Notes: generated by a model from the letters alone, not told the origin. Positions 7,706 to 17,342 are shown, numbered from the stretch's first letter. The stretch is 64,000 nucleotides of DNA from Caballeronia glebae (GCF_001545035.1 NZ_FCOJ02000018.1:61531-125530); one strand, 5' to 3'. Program-made: numbers and translations.

Positions 7706-9223
7706 TCACATGAATCCGCTGCCTGCCTCGAACGCCTTGCCGCCCGGACGGGTTCGCATGCCTCGCGCAAGACGGGTCCATGGCAAGTCAGCCGGGTCAG
7801 CCACCATTGGACCGGGGGCCTTCGCAACAAGAACAGCCTGTGCGATCGGCTCGAAATCCGCACGGAAATGCACCGAGCTCTTGTTGACCAGAATTCTCAT
7901 GTCCTCGGGCTGGATGCCTGCGACGCGATAAAGATTTCGATCCAGCATCTGCGCTTTGCCCGAACTCACGGCGATCAGCACGCCATCGAAACGCAGACAC
8001 GCCACCGGGCCGAGTTCGGCTTGCATGCCGTTCATCATCGGGCCGTCGTAGCGGCACCGTCCATCGGATAGCGAGACGACCTCGAACACCCCGGCGAACG
8101 GCGCATCGCCCGGCACGTTGGATTGCCCTCCCAGCGACAGTTCCAACCGTGCGCCGACGCCCGCACGATGCGCCGCCGCGGCCGCAGCGGGATCGTAGAT
8201 CAACCCGAAGGCCGCGCCCGTCGCGCCGTTGCGTACGAGCGCGCGCAGCATCTCCATGGTGTTGGCATCGCCACCCGCACCAGGATTGTCCTGCGTGTCT
8301 GCAATGACGACCGGACGGCTTGCACCATCCGACAGGCGCATCGCTTCGCGGACGGCTTCGTCGGGCGATAGGAACGGCACGCACCAGGCGGGCTCTTCAG
8401 CGAGCATGCGGCGGTACAGCGAGTCGACGGCCGCGTCCGCCGCCTCGGCTGAATGCGCGTAAGCCCAGATCACCGGACCGCATTCGGCGAAATCCGCCGC
8501 CGGAAAACCCGGCGCGAACGACGCGGACACCACCGCGCCGGCCTCCGAATCGCTTACGGCTTCGTACATGCCGCGCGACGGCTCGAGCAAGGTGCACATG
8601 CCGTTGATCGGAATCAGAAATGGCAGCCGCCGTGACGCGCCATGCAGCGTCTCGCCCGCCAGGAGCCGTTCGAGCAGCGCGGCCGCGCGCGCACCCGTAT
8701 CCGCCATATCGACGTGCGGATACGTGCGGTAGGCGACCAGCGCATCGGCGTTACGCAACATGCATTCCGTGACGTTTGCATGCAGATCGAGCGAAGCGAC
8801 GATCGGCACATCGCGCCCGACCGTTTCGCGTACGCGCGCGAGGACCTCGCCTTCGCCGTCGTCGACATGCTCGGCGACCATCGCGCCATGCAGATCAAGG
8901 TAGACCGCGTCGAAGTCGCGCGTACTCACGGCCTCGACGATTTCGCCCACGATCCGCTCGAAGGCGTCGCGCGTGACGTGCGCCGATGGACTCGCGCCCG
9001 CCCAGACGACTGGCACAAGCGTGTGCCCCGCCCCTTGCGCCGCGCGGATGAATCCGCCTGCGGGAATGTTGACCTCCCGCAGCGCGAGCACGTCGTCGCC
9101 GCGACACATCAGCGGAAAACCTTCGCCGCGCTCGAAGTTTTCATAGGCGGCTTTCGAGGGCGCGAACGTGTTCGTTTCGTGCTGGAAGCCGGCGATGAGA
9201 ATGGTGCGATTGGAACTCGGCAA
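7706..9223 (-). CDS. M81 family metallopeptidase (MlrC / microcystinase C-like)
   Basis: A protein of about 505 residues of the MlrC family. The N-terminal half contains the zinc-site segments AGFQHETNTF, YLDLHGAMVAEH and SLDLHANVTE; the C-terminal half has ADTQDNPGAGGDANT and a glycine-rich GVGARLELSLGG. I chose the TTG at 9223 because GAGAGG sits nine bases upstream. A GTG at 9274 is in frame but overlaps the MFS stop and has no ribosome-binding site. MlrC degrades linearised microcystin, but most bacterial members act on unknown peptides or amide compounds. It shares a transcription unit with the upstream MFS transporter, which probably imports its substrate. Confidence 0.88.
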   Translation of the reverse strand: MPSSNRTILIAGFQHETNTFAPSKAAYENFERGEGFPLMCRGDDVLALREVNIPAGGFIRAAQGAGHTLVPVVWAGASPSAHVTRDAFERIVGEIVEAVSTRDFDAVYLDLHGAMVAEHVDDGEGEVLARVRETVGRDVPIVASLDLHANVTECMLRNADALVAYRTYPHVDMADTGARAAALLERLLAGETLHGASRRLPFLIPINGMCTLLEPSRGMYEAVSDSEAGAVVSASFAPGFPAADFAECGPVIWAYAHSAEAADAAVDSLYRRMLAEEPAWCVPFLSPDEAVREAMRLSDGASRPVVIADTQDNPGAGGDANTMEMLRALVRNGATGAAFGLIYDPAAAAAAHRAGVGARLELSLGGQSNVPGDAPFAGVFEVVSLSDGRCRYDGPMMNGMQAELGPVACLRFDGVLIAVSSGKAQMLDRNLYRVAGIQPEDMRILVNKSSVHFRADFEPIAQAVLVAKAPGPMVADPADLPWTRLARGMRTRPGGKAFEAGSGFM

Positions 9224-9270
9224 GATGGAAACCTCTCGTTTTCGTGGTCTGTTCGATGATTGAGCGAAGC

Positions 9271-10554
9271 TCACGCCACACGCGCGGGACGCATGGTGAT
9301 CAGCACCAGTGCGCCGATGGCGAGCAGCGCGACCATCACGTACAAGCCGGCGTGCAGGCTGCCGGTCGCGCTTTGCGCCCAGCCGATGATCGTCGGGCTA
9401 AGAAAGCCGCCGATGAGCCCGATGGTGTTGATGAGCGCGATGCCACCCGAGGCGGCGTCTCCCTTCAAATGCTCGGAAGGCATCGCCCAGAACACCGTGT
9501 AGGCGGACCACATCATCGCGGTCGCGATGGTCATGCAACTCAGCGATATCGCAAGATCGCCGCCGAAGAAGGTTGCGAGCGCGAGCGCCAGCGAGCCGAC
9601 CAGAGCTGGGACCGCGCTGTGATAGCGCCGCTCGCCGCGCCGGTCGGAACTCCGCCCGATGACAATCATCGTGATGGCGGCGGCGGCATAGGGAATCGCG
9701 GAATACAGGCCGATCTGCATCGTGTCCTTCACTCCCGCCGCCTTGATGATGGAGGGGAGCCAGAAGCTCACGGCATAGATACCGCAGATGAAGCAGAAGT
9801 ACGGCGCGGCCATCAGATAGACACGGGGATCGCGCGCCACCTGCGCGAACGAATGATGACCGCCGGAAGTATCGAGTTCGGACGCGAGCAGACGTTTTTC
9901 ATCGTCAGAAAGCCAGCGCGCGTCGGCGGGACGGTCGGCGAGCACGAACAGCGCGAGCACGCCGAACAGCACACACGGCAGGCCTTCGATGAGGAACATC
10001 CACTGCCATCCGTCGAGACCGTGCGCGCCGGAGAAAGACGTCATGATCCAGGTCGAGAGCGGCCCGCCGAACACGCCGCCGATCGGCCCGGCGAGCATCA
10101 CGATCGCCATCACCTGCGCCATGCGCGCGCGGCCGTACCAGTACGTCAGATAAAAAATCATGCCCGGCGCGAAGCCTGCCTCGAACACGCCCAGAAGAAA
10201 GCGCATCCCATAAAAGGTCGTTTCGCTGCGCACGAACAGCATCGCCGCCGATGTCATTCCCCAAAGAATCATGATCCGGCTGATGGTCTTTCGTGCACCG
10301 ATCTTCGGCAGCAAAAGATTGCTGGGAACCTCGAACAGCACGTAGCCCAGAAAGAAGATGCCTGCGCCGAGGCCATAAACGGCGTCGGAGAAACCGAGAT
10401 CGCTCTGCATCTGCAGTTTGGCGAATCCGATATTGACGCGGTCGAGATACGCAAACGTGTAGCAAAGCAGCAGGAACGGAAGCAGCCGCCAGTCGAGCTT
10501 GCGATACAGCGCCGCGTGCATTTCGGTGATGTGCGTGGAGGGAATGGCGGACAA
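9271..10554 (-). CDS. MFS transporter, anion:cation symporter (ACS/phthalate permease) family
   Basis: A 427-residue inner-membrane protein with twelve predicted helices. The start of helix 1 reads LLCYTFAYLDRVNIGFAKLQ, the hallmark of ACS-family transporters for organic anions such as phthalate, tartrate, hexuronates and 4-hydroxyphenylacetate. It is transcribed away from the LysR gene at 10681 and leads into the M81 gene 48 bases downstream. Control by that LysR protein is likely from the divergent arrangement and the inverted repeat between them. The substrate is unknown. Confidence 0.88.
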   Translation of the reverse strand: MSAIPSTHITEMHAALYRKLDWRLLPFLLLCYTFAYLDRVNIGFAKLQMQSDLGFSDAVYGLGAGIFFLGYVLFEVPSNLLLPKIGARKTISRIMILWGMTSAAMLFVRSETTFYGMRFLLGVFEAGFAPGMIFYLTYWYGRARMAQVMAIVMLAGPIGGVFGGPLSTWIMTSFSGAHGLDGWQWMFLIEGLPCVLFGVLALFVLADRPADARWLSDDEKRLLASELDTSGGHHSFAQVARDPRVYLMAAPYFCFICGIYAVSFWLPSIIKAAGVKDTMQIGLYSAIPYAAAAITMIVIGRSSDRRGERRYHSAVPALVGSLALALATFFGGDLAISLSCMTIATAMMWSAYTVFWAMPSEHLKGDAASGGIALINTIGLIGGFLSPTIIGWAQSATGSLHAGLYVMVALLAIGALVLITMRPARVA

Positions 10555-10642
10555 GGGAGTCTCCGATAAACGTTTCGGTCGTGAAGCAAAACTATCATCA
10601 ACAGCCAGAATGCGACGAGCAAGAGCAACCGAAGTCCGCTAT

Positions 10643-10661
10643 CGTTGCCTGTTTGGCAACG
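10643..10661. promoter_or_regulatory. Inverted repeat in the LysR/MFS divergent promoter region
   Basis: CGTTGCC-TGTTT-GGCAACG is a perfect seven-base inverted repeat 19 bases before the LysR start and in the 126-base gap to the divergent MFS gene. Its TTGCC-N5-GGCAA core fits the T-N11-A rule for LysR-type operators. Binding by the neighbouring regulator is inferred. Confidence 0.5.
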
Positions 10662-10680
10662 CTTGCACAATGGGACGGGA

Positions 10681-11598
10681 ATGCGCGAACTGAATCAACG
10701 AAGGCTGCGGTATTTCCACGAAGTGCTCACGCAAGGCTCCATCCGCGCGGCGGCGGACAGTCTCAACACGGCGGCATCGGTAATTACGCGGCAAATCCGC
10801 TTGCTCGAGGAAGAAGTCGGCGCGTCACTGTTCGAACGACACGCGCGCGGCGTCAAGCCGACCGAGGCGGCGGCGCATCTGCTCGAATACTGGCGTGGCT
10901 GTCAGGCACAGCAGGAACAACTCGAAGACCGGCTGCGGGCGTTGCACGGCCTGCAGCGCGGGCACATCCGGCTTGCGATCAGCGAGGGTTATATCGACGG
11001 CCTGATGGAGGAAGTGCTGAGCGACTTTCACATGCAGTATCCAAAGCTCGATGTGGCGGTCGATATTCTGCCCGTCAACGAAGTGCTGGAAGAAGTCGCC
11101 CAGAGTCGCGCGCATATCGGCCTCGCGTACAACCCGCCGGCGCATCCGGACATCGTGTATCGGGCGACGTCATCGCAGCCGGTCGTACTACTGGTCAATG
11201 CGGCGCATCCGCTTGCGCAACGCGGCGGCGCTGTCACCATCGGCGAGATGTTGCAGTATCCGCTCGCATTGATGCCGCCGGCCTTCGGTCTCGGACAAGT
11301 CATCGAAATGCTCGCTTACACGGAAAATGTCGAGGTCAGACCGACGCTCGTCACCAACTCGCTCCAGGTACTGCGCCAGTTCGTGACGCGCGGCGAAGGT
11401 GCGACGCTGATCGGCGCGTTTTCTGTGTACCGGGAAATCGATGCGGGCGAACTGGTCGCGTTACCCGTCCTGCATCCGCTATTCGAGGCAGCGAAAGCAC
11501 GCATTCTCGTGAAGGCGCGACGGCCGCTTTCCGGCGCGGCGGAAGAACTGCTCAGTTGGATTCTGCAGCGGATGAGCGTATTTGCGGCGAGCGCCTAG
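10681..11598 (+). CDS. LysR-family transcriptional regulator
   Basis: A 305-residue regulator. The N-terminal winged helix-turn-helix includes [18 protein letters not shown] and [21 protein letters not shown], two adjoining stretches of the typical LTTR recognition region. The rest is a substrate-binding-type effector domain. The ATG at 10681 is preceded by GGGACGGGA. A longer frame from 10645 adds an unlikely N-terminal extension. It is divergent from the MFS-M81 unit, which is the probable target. Confidence 0.9.
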   Translation: MRELNQRRLRYFHEVLTQGSIRAAADSLNTAASVITRQIRLLEEEVGASLFERHARGVKPTEAAAHLLEYWRGCQAQQEQLEDRLRALHGLQRGHIRLAISEGYIDGLMEEVLSDFHMQYPKLDVAVDILPVNEVLEEVAQSRAHIGLAYNPPAHPDIVYRATSSQPVVLLVNAAHPLAQRGGAVTIGEMLQYPLALMPPAFGLGQVIEMLAYTENVEVRPTLVTNSLQVLRQFVTRGEGATLIGAFSVYREIDAGELVALPVLHPLFEAAKARILVKARRPLSGAAEELLSWILQRMSVFAASA

Positions 11599-11742
11599 GT
11601 TCGATCGATACATGATGCTCGTGAGGCGCAAAGCCTGACGCAGTAGACGCCGACGCTCCGCCAACGGCAACAACGGCCGAGCTTTTCGAGCACCGTAGCT
11701 GGCGGCGACTGTCGATATTGACACGGCGCATCCGACACGTTA
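11599..11742. other. Intergenic region before the GntR gene
   Basis: Non-coding gap between the LysR stop and the GntR operator. No terminator hairpin or small gene is convincing here. Confidence 0.4.
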
Positions 11743-11753
11743 TTGTCCGACAA
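11743..11753. promoter_or_regulatory. GntR/FCD operator copy 1 (autoregulatory)
   Basis: TTGTCCGACAA is an 11-bp palindrome with one central base, 20 bases before the GntR start. The following CCTGAT is also shared with the copy at 12524, giving 16 of 17 identical bases. The TTGT-N3-ACAA form agrees with operators of FCD-domain GntR regulators. Confidence 0.65.
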
Positions 11754-11773
11754 CCTGATAAATCGTCGATGCA

Positions 11774-12475
11774 ATGCTTGAGCTTGAAAGACCTGACTCG
11801 CTGGTGCAGCGAGTAGTGGGAGCCATCCGCGCGGAGATTCAGGCGGGAAACTTCCCCGCGGATTCACGCTTGCCGACCGAGCAGCAACTCTCGGAGCGGC
11901 TCAATGTCAGCCGCTCGGTTGTCCGCGAAGCGATCGCTCAATTGAAGTCCGACGGCGTGCTGATCGCACGTCGGGGCGCGGGCTCGTTCATTTCCGGCAC
12001 ACCTTCCGGCACGGTCTTTCGCCTTCCCGGTCACGACGGCAGCCGCATCGACCTACCGCAATTGTTCGAGTTTCGACTGTGGATAGAGACGCAGGCAGCC
12101 ACTGCGGCGGCACGACGTCGGACGCGCGCGGACCTGAAGCATATGAGCGATGCGATTCGGCAGATGGAGATGAAGCGCAACGATTCCAAGGCGGCGTCGG
12201 CGGCGGACGTCGCCTTTCATCGAGCGATCGCGGCGGCGACGAAAAACGAGTACTTTGTCGCGTTCCACGATTTCCTGCGTAGCCAACTCGCAATAGCGCG
12301 GCGCGCGCAGTGGGAAAAGACGGCGCACCACGCCGGCGACTTCGCGTGGCGGGAGCACGGTGAACTCTTCGACGCCATCGAACGCGGCGATTGCATTGAG
12401 GCAGCCGCTGCGGCCGAGCGCCATTTGCGCGCGGCGGCAAAACGTCAAGGCATCGACCTGCCTCGCAACGACTGA
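11774..12475 (+). CDS. GntR-family regulator with FCD ligand-binding domain
   Basis: A 233-residue repressor-type protein. The winged helix-turn-helix spans roughly residues 8-75 with LPTEQQLSERLNVSRSVVRE and the wing GVLIARRGAGSFI. An all-helical FCD domain follows, with likely metal or ligand histidines in VAFHRAIAAAT and the C-terminal ERHLRAA. FadR/LldR/DgoR-type members bind sugar acids, lactate or other 2-hydroxy acids. The same palindrome lies before this gene and before the porin, so it likely controls itself and the 12608-17342 genes. Presence of an FMN 2-hydroxy-acid dehydrogenase in that set suits a hydroxy-acid effector. Confidence 0.9.
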   Translation: MLELERPDSLVQRVVGAIRAEIQAGNFPADSRLPTEQQLSERLNVSRSVVREAIAQLKSDGVLIARRGAGSFISGTPSGTVFRLPGHDGSRIDLPQLFEFRLWIETQAATAAARRRTRADLKHMSDAIRQMEMKRNDSKAASAADVAFHRAIAAATKNEYFVAFHDFLRSQLAIARRAQWEKTAHHAGDFAWREHGELFDAIERGDCIEAAAAAERHLRAAAKRQGIDLPRND

Positions 12476-12479
12476 CGCG

Positions 12480-12516
12480 GCGGCGCCCATGTCAGATATG
12501 AGCGCCGCAATTTTTT
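12480..12516 (+). terminator. Rho-independent terminator after the GntR gene
   Basis: GCGGCGC pairs with GCGCCGC across a 15-base loop and is followed by AATTTTTT. It lies five bases after the GntR stop and upstream of the porin operator, so the regulator and the porin unit are probably separate transcripts. Confidence 0.65.
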
Positions 12517-12523
12517 GCGTTCT

Positions 12524-12534
12524 TTGTCTGACAA
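12524..12534. promoter_or_regulatory. GntR/FCD operator copy 2 (porin promoter)
   Basis: TTGTCTGACAA, followed by the same CCTGAT as the first copy, sits 73 bases before the porin start and just after the terminator. One central base differs from the copy at 11743. It probably lets the GntR protein control the porin and downstream catabolic genes. Confidence 0.65.
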
Positions 12535-12607
12535 CCTGATTTTCAGACTTTCGCACGCTGCACATCCAACTTCCCGATACGAACCAATCACAAACCGGAG
12601 ACATTCA

Positions 12608-13816
12608 GTGAAAGAGCAAGTCCAGGTCCGAACCTACCTTAAACACCTTCCGTTGGCAGGGCTCGCCGCCGCATGCGCATTGGCGGCGGCCGGCAAGGCG
12701 CACGCGCAAAGCAGCGTGACGCTATACGGCATCGTCGATGAAGGCGTGAACTACACAAGCAACGTCCAGACGAACCCCGGCAACGGTCATAACCTGTTCA
12801 ACCTCTCCAGCGGCATACTGAGCGGCAGTCGCTGGGGGCTGCGCGGCGTGGAGGATATCGGCGGCGGGTTGAAGGCGATCTACGTGCTGGAGAACGGTTT
12901 CGACGTGAACAACGGCCGGATGGGCCAAGGCTCGCTGGAATTTGGTCGCCAGGCTTATGTGGGACTCTCCGCGAAGTTCGGATCGGTTACGCTCGGCCGC
13001 CAGTACGATCCGGTCGTCGATTATGTGCATGCGCTGATGCCGAGCGCGATGTTCTCGGGAAGCATCGGCGCGCATCCGGCTGACGTCGACAATCTGAACA
13101 ACGCGAACCGCGTGAACAATGCGATCAAGTACCGCACCGTCACGGTGAACGGTTTTTCGGCCGAAGGGCTCTATAGCTTCGGTGGCGTTCCCGGTAGCGT
13201 CGGCGCGAATCAGATCTGGTCGATGGGCGTCGGCTATTCGAGCGGTTCGCTCAACGTCGGTGCGGGTTACCTCAACGCGCGCAACCCGAATGCTTCGTTT
13301 TTCGGGACGGCGGTCGGCGCCACCGCGGCGAGCAATAACTTCGGCAGTTCTCCCGTGATCAATGGTTATGCGTCGGCGCAAACCGAGCAGATCATCGGAG
13401 CCGGCGCGACCTATGCGATCGGCCGTGCGACGCTGGGAGCCATCTACTCCAACACCAGGTTCAAGAACCTGAGCGGCACCGTATCCGTCCTGAACCCTGC
13501 GGGAGCCAGCGGCACGGCGACCTTCAACAGCGCCGAACTCGACTTCCAGTACCAGTTGACGCCGGCGCTGTCGCTCGGCGCGGCCTACAGCTACACGAAA
13601 AGCAGCGGCGCACATGACGCCAGGTATCACCAGGGCGCGCTCGCTGCCGACTACGCGGTCTCCAAGCGAACCGACTTTTATCTGATCGGCGTCTTGCAAC
13701 ACGCATCAGGTACCGACTCGACCGGCCACGCGGCACGCGCGTCACTCAACGGCTTGACGCCTTCGTCGTCGGACCAGCAGGCCGCCGTTCGCTTCGCTGT
13801 GCGCCACAAGTTCTAA
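12608..13816 (+). CDS. Gram-negative porin (OmpC/Burkholderia type)
   Basis: A 402-residue outer-membrane trimeric porin. The GTG start is preceded by GGAG seven bases upstream. The signal peptide contains LAGLAAACALAAAGKAHAQS with cleavage expected after AHA, and the mature protein begins SSVTLYGIVDEG, typical of Burkholderia porins. Typical strand motifs are SRWGLRGVEDIGGGLKAIY, LGRQYDPV and a terminal FAVRHKF ending in Phe, as needed for BAM-mediated insertion. It heads the GntR-controlled set and probably passes the hydroxy-acid or carboxylate substrate into the periplasm. Confidence 0.93.
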   Translation: MKEQVQVRTYLKHLPLAGLAAACALAAAGKAHAQSSVTLYGIVDEGVNYTSNVQTNPGNGHNLFNLSSGILSGSRWGLRGVEDIGGGLKAIYVLENGFDVNNGRMGQGSLEFGRQAYVGLSAKFGSVTLGRQYDPVVDYVHALMPSAMFSGSIGAHPADVDNLNNANRVNNAIKYRTVTVNGFSAEGLYSFGGVPGSVGANQIWSMGVGYSSGSLNVGAGYLNARNPNASFFGTAVGATAASNNFGSSPVINGYASAQTEQIIGAGATYAIGRATLGAIYSNTRFKNLSGTVSVLNPAGASGTATFNSAELDFQYQLTPALSLGAAYSYTKSSGAHDARYHQGALAADYAVSKRTDFYLIGVLQHASGTDSTGHAARASLNGLTPSSSDQQAAVRFAVRHKF

Positions 13817-13858
13817 CGAGTCGCCACACACGGCTTCACCTTCAACAGGATGCTTCCA

Positions 13859-14584
13859 GTGAATACCACCCGTTCGCTCACCGACGAGAACCGCGCGCGC
13901 CTTCGTGGCGTCAGCACGGCGACTTTGACCACCGCACTCTTCAAGCGGGGCCTGCGCAACGTCTGCATCCAGGGCGCGCTGCCGGTCAATCCAGCGGCGG
14001 CGCGCATGGTCGGCGAGGCGTTCACGCTGCGCTATATCCCGGCGCGCGAGGACCTCGACACCATGTCCGTTTTCAACGATCGCAGTCATCCGCAGCGGCG
14101 CGGCGTCGAAGAAATTCCGGCCGGTCATGTCATGGTCGTAGATTCCCGCAAGGACCCGCGCGCCGCTTCTGCGGGCGGCATCCTGATCACACGCATGATG
14201 ATGCGCGGCGTCGCCGGAATCGTCACCGACGGCGGATTTCGCGACACGCCGGATCTGCGCTCGCTCGACTTTCCGTGCTATGCGGCCCGTCCATCCGCGC
14301 CGACGAATCTGATACACCACCACGCTGTGGATCTGAACGTGCCGATCGCGTGTGGCGATGTTGCCGTGTATCCCGGCGACATCGTCGTCGGCGATGCGGA
14401 AGGCGTCGTCGTGATTCCAGCGCAACTGGCGAACGAACTCGCCGAGGAAGCGGCCGCGATGACGCTTTTCGAGGATTGGGTCGATGCGCGAGTGCGCGAG
14501 GGCCGTTCCACCTTTGGCCTCTATCCGCCCGATGAGTCGACCCGCGCGGAATTCGAGGCCTGGCAAGCAAACAGCAGCAACTAG
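13859..14584 (+). CDS. RraA-like / 4-hydroxy-4-methyl-2-oxoglutarate aldolase-family protein
   Basis: About 241 residues. The GTG at 13859 has AACAGGA eight bases upstream; an ATG at 13850 is also in frame but sits on that ribosome-binding site. The RraA/HMG-aldolase fold is supported by GIVTDGGFRDTPDLRSLDFP, where GGxRD carries the substrate-binding Arg and metal Asp, and by YPGDIVVGDAEGVVVIP. Members are pyruvate-releasing aldolases, oxaloacetate decarboxylases or RNase E inhibitors. Next to an MFS carrier and a 2-hydroxy-acid dehydrogenase, a catabolic aldolase or decarboxylase is more likely than RNase E control. Confidence 0.85.
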   Translation: MNTTRSLTDENRARLRGVSTATLTTALFKRGLRNVCIQGALPVNPAAARMVGEAFTLRYIPAREDLDTMSVFNDRSHPQRRGVEEIPAGHVMVVDSRKDPRAASAGGILITRMMMRGVAGIVTDGGFRDTPDLRSLDFPCYAARPSAPTNLIHHHAVDLNVPIACGDVAVYPGDIVVGDAEGVVVIPAQLANELAEEAAAMTLFEDWVDARVREGRSTFGLYPPDESTRAEFEAWQANSSN

Positions 14585-14690
14585 GCCGGCCAAGCCGAAA
14601 CGGTTGCGCGACGCCTTCCGTGTGCCGCGCAGCTCCAATATCGTTAAGCGCCACGGCGAGCGGGGAAAGCCGCCGGGCATGGAGACCATA

Positions 14691-16013
14691 GTGACAAACC
14701 GTAGTGTGGAAGCTCAACTTTTCACGCGCGTGGCGTGGCGGCTGGTGCCGCTTCTGATCGCGATCTTTCTCACCGCGTATATCGACCGCGCGAACATCGG
14801 CTTCGCCAAGTTGCAGATGCTCACGAGCCTGCATATGAGCGAGGCGTCGTACGGGTTCGCATCTTCGCTGTTTTTCATCGGCTATCTGTTGTGCGAAGTG
14901 CCGAGCAATCTGGCGATGCATCGGTATGGCGCCCGCCGCTGGATTTCGCGCATCATGTTCACGTGGGGCGTCGCGACGCTGCTGCTGGCGTGGACGCCGT
15001 CCGAAACAGCGTTCCAGGTGCTCCGCTTCTTGTTAGGCGCGGCCGAGGCGGGACTTTATCCGGGCATCATTCTTTATCTCGGCATGTGGTTTCCGGAGCG
15101 CCAGCGCACCGGCATCATCGGATTGCTCACGCTTGGCAGCAGCATGGGCAACATGCTCGGCTCGCTCATTGGCGGCTTCTCGCTCGAACTTCACGGTTTG
15201 CTCGGTTTTGAAGGCTGGCAGTGGGTGTTTCTCACGACGGGCACGCCCGCCGTGTTGCTGACGTTCGTCTCGTTGTACTTCCTTCCGGACAATCCGCGCT
15301 CGGCGCGCTTTCTCTCCGAACGCGAGAAGGAGGTCATCGAGGACAGTCTGCGCCGCGATCCGGCGCCGGTCCAGGCGACGGGCCGCGCCTGGTCGTTCAA
15401 CTCGCTCGTGACCGTGGCGCTGTTTTCGCTCGGCTATGGCACGATCTCCATTGCGATTTACGGTATCGCCTACTGGCTCCCTACCCTTGTCCGCGGCTTT
15501 GGCGTTTCGAGCAGTGTCAACGGCATGCTCAACATGATTCCGTGGTTCCTGACTTCACTGATGCTGCTCTGGCTGCCGCGCCGCTTGCGCACGCCTCGAA
15601 CCGTGCTGATGGCAGCCTTCGCTGCCGCGTTCCTCGGCGTTCTGTGCTTTATCGCGAGCGTCGGGCCGTTCTCGAACGCGGTGCGTTTCGCGGCGCTTTC
15701 GGTCGGCGCGCCATGCCTGTATCTGATGATCCCGTGCTTCTGGGCGCTGCCGCCGCGGCTCTTGCCTGCTTCGTTCATGAAGGGCGCGGGCGGCGCCGCG
15801 GCGCTCGCGGTCATTGCAGCGGGCTCCAGCGTCGGCGGCTTCCTGGCGCAAAACATCATGCCGTGGGTCGGCAAGACGATGCACAGTACATCAGCACCGA
15901 TGCTCGTACCCGCCATCAGCCTGCTGTTGCTCGGGGCTGGGGCGCTCGTCGTGTGGTTCCGTCTGGGTCTCGCGGGACGGAACGGCAACGATGCGGTCAC
16001 AGCAACGCGCTGA
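14691..16013 (+). CDS. MFS transporter, ACS family
   Basis: An inner-membrane symporter of about 440 residues. The GTG at 14691 has GGAG six bases upstream; an ATG at 14679 is an alternative. Helix 1 ends in FLTAYIDRANIGFAKLQM, the ACS-family signature, and twelve helices are predictable. Related proteins carry tartrate, phthalate, galactonate and other organic anions. It lies between the RraA-like aldolase and the FMN dehydrogenase in the GntR-controlled unit and probably imports the hydroxy acid that they process. Confidence 0.88.
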   Translation: MTNRSVEAQLFTRVAWRLVPLLIAIFLTAYIDRANIGFAKLQMLTSLHMSEASYGFASSLFFIGYLLCEVPSNLAMHRYGARRWISRIMFTWGVATLLLAWTPSETAFQVLRFLLGAAEAGLYPGIILYLGMWFPERQRTGIIGLLTLGSSMGNMLGSLIGGFSLELHGLLGFEGWQWVFLTTGTPAVLLTFVSLYFLPDNPRSARFLSEREKEVIEDSLRRDPAPVQATGRAWSFNSLVTVALFSLGYGTISIAIYGIAYWLPTLVRGFGVSSSVNGMLNMIPWFLTSLMLLWLPRRLRTPRTVLMAAFAAAFLGVLCFIASVGPFSNAVRFAALSVGAPCLYLMIPCFWALPPRLLPASFMKGAGGAAALAVIAAGSSVGGFLAQNIMPWVGKTMHSTSAPMLVPAISLLLLGAGALVVWFRLGLAGRNGNDAVTATR

Positions 16014-16121
16014 TTTCGATCAAAAGCCTGCCCTCTCGGGCAAATACGAACGGTCTGCGCGCTTGTCGTCGCTATGCGACGAGCGCGGGGACCACTGGAA
16101 AATGGAAGGTCGTTGCGCGGC

Positions 16122-17342
16122 ATGATCACAATCAGGCAATCCAAAAGCGTCTCCCGGCAAATGCGCGGCTTCCTCTCGCTCGCCGATTTCGAAGCAGCGG
16201 CCAAACGCAAGCTGCCGCGCCCTCTTTTCGGTTACGTCGCGGGCGCGACGGAAGACAATGCGTCCCTCGCGGACAACCGCGCGGCGTTCAACGAACTCGG
16301 CTTCGTTCCGCGGGTACTGCGCAACGTGGCGCAGCGAAGCCAGTCGATGGAGCTCTTCGGCGTACGCTACGAGTCCCCGATCGGCATCGCGCCAATGGGC
16401 ATCAGTTCGTTGACAGGTTACCGGGGCGACCTCGCACAGGCGCAGGCGGCGCGCGCGTGCGGCGTGCCCATGATTCTCAGCGCGGCGTCGCTGGTGCGGC
16501 TAGAAGAAGTCGTCGAGGCCGCGCCGGGCACATGGTTTCAGGTCTACATGCCGAGAACGCTGGAAGAGATGCGCGCGCTGGTGGAGAGAGTCAGCGCCGC
16601 CAACGTATCGACGCTGGTCGTCACGGTGGACTCGTCGGTCGTGCCGAATCGGGAGAACAACTTGCGCAACGGCTTCAGGACTCCGCTCAGGCCGAACTTT
16701 CAGCTATTGCGCGACGGCCTGACGCATCCGAACTGGTCGCTCTTCACGTTCCTGCGCACGTTGCTTCGGCACGGCATGCCGCATTTCGAGAATGCATCGG
16801 CGCAACGAGGCGAGCCATTGCTCTCGCGTCGCGCCAACCGGGATTTCAGCGGGCGTGAGCACCTGGACTGGGATGCGATCCGCGAAATTCGCGCGCGCTG
16901 GAAGGGTCCGCTGGTGCTCAAAGGCATTCTGCATCCGGACGATGCCGCGACTGCGCGAGACCTCGGAGCGGACGGCATTATCGTATCCAACCATGGCGGC
17001 CGACAGCTCGACGGCTCCGTCTCGCCGATGCGCATGCTCCCTGCCATCGTGGAAGCCTGCCCTAACATGGAGCTCATGGTCGACAGCGGCTTTCGCCGCG
17101 GCACCGACGTACTGAAGGCAGTTGCTCTCGGCGCGAAATGCGCTTTCATCGGGCGGCCAATGAACTACGCAGCGTGCGTGGGCGGTCAGGCGGGCGTGGA
17201 GCATGCAATCGGTCTCGTCAAGGCCGAGATTCACGCCGATATGGGTCTGCTCGGTGTCAACCGTCTCGACGAACTGGGGCCCGAGTTTTTGCGTCTGCTA
17301 AGGTTCGGGTTCAGCGATCCGAGTGCGAACCGAAGTCGGTGA
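16122..17342 (+). CDS. FMN-dependent 2-hydroxy-acid (L-lactate-type) dehydrogenase/oxidase
   Basis: A 406-residue enzyme of the alpha-hydroxy-acid oxidase family (lactate dehydrogenase LldD, glycolate oxidase, mandelate dehydrogenase). The active-site region IVSNHGGRQLDG carries the base His and substrate Arg, and VDSGFRRGTDVLKA forms the FMN phosphate site. The N-terminal FGYVAGATEDNASLADNR is typical. It oxidises an L-2-hydroxy acid to the 2-oxo acid, which the RraA-like aldolase or decarboxylase could cleave. It is the last gene of the unit starting at the porin. Confidence 0.9.
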   Translation: MITIRQSKSVSRQMRGFLSLADFEAAAKRKLPRPLFGYVAGATEDNASLADNRAAFNELGFVPRVLRNVAQRSQSMELFGVRYESPIGIAPMGISSLTGYRGDLAQAQAARACGVPMILSAASLVRLEEVVEAAPGTWFQVYMPRTLEEMRALVERVSAANVSTLVVTVDSSVVPNRENNLRNGFRTPLRPNFQLLRDGLTHPNWSLFTFLRTLLRHGMPHFENASAQRGEPLLSRRANRDFSGREHLDWDAIREIRARWKGPLVLKGILHPDDAATARDLGADGIIVSNHGGRQLDGSVSPMRMLPAIVEACPNMELMVDSGFRRGTDVLKAVALGAKCAFIGRPMNYAACVGGQAGVEHAIGLVKAEIHADMGLLGVNRLDELGPEFLRLLRFGFSDPSANRSR

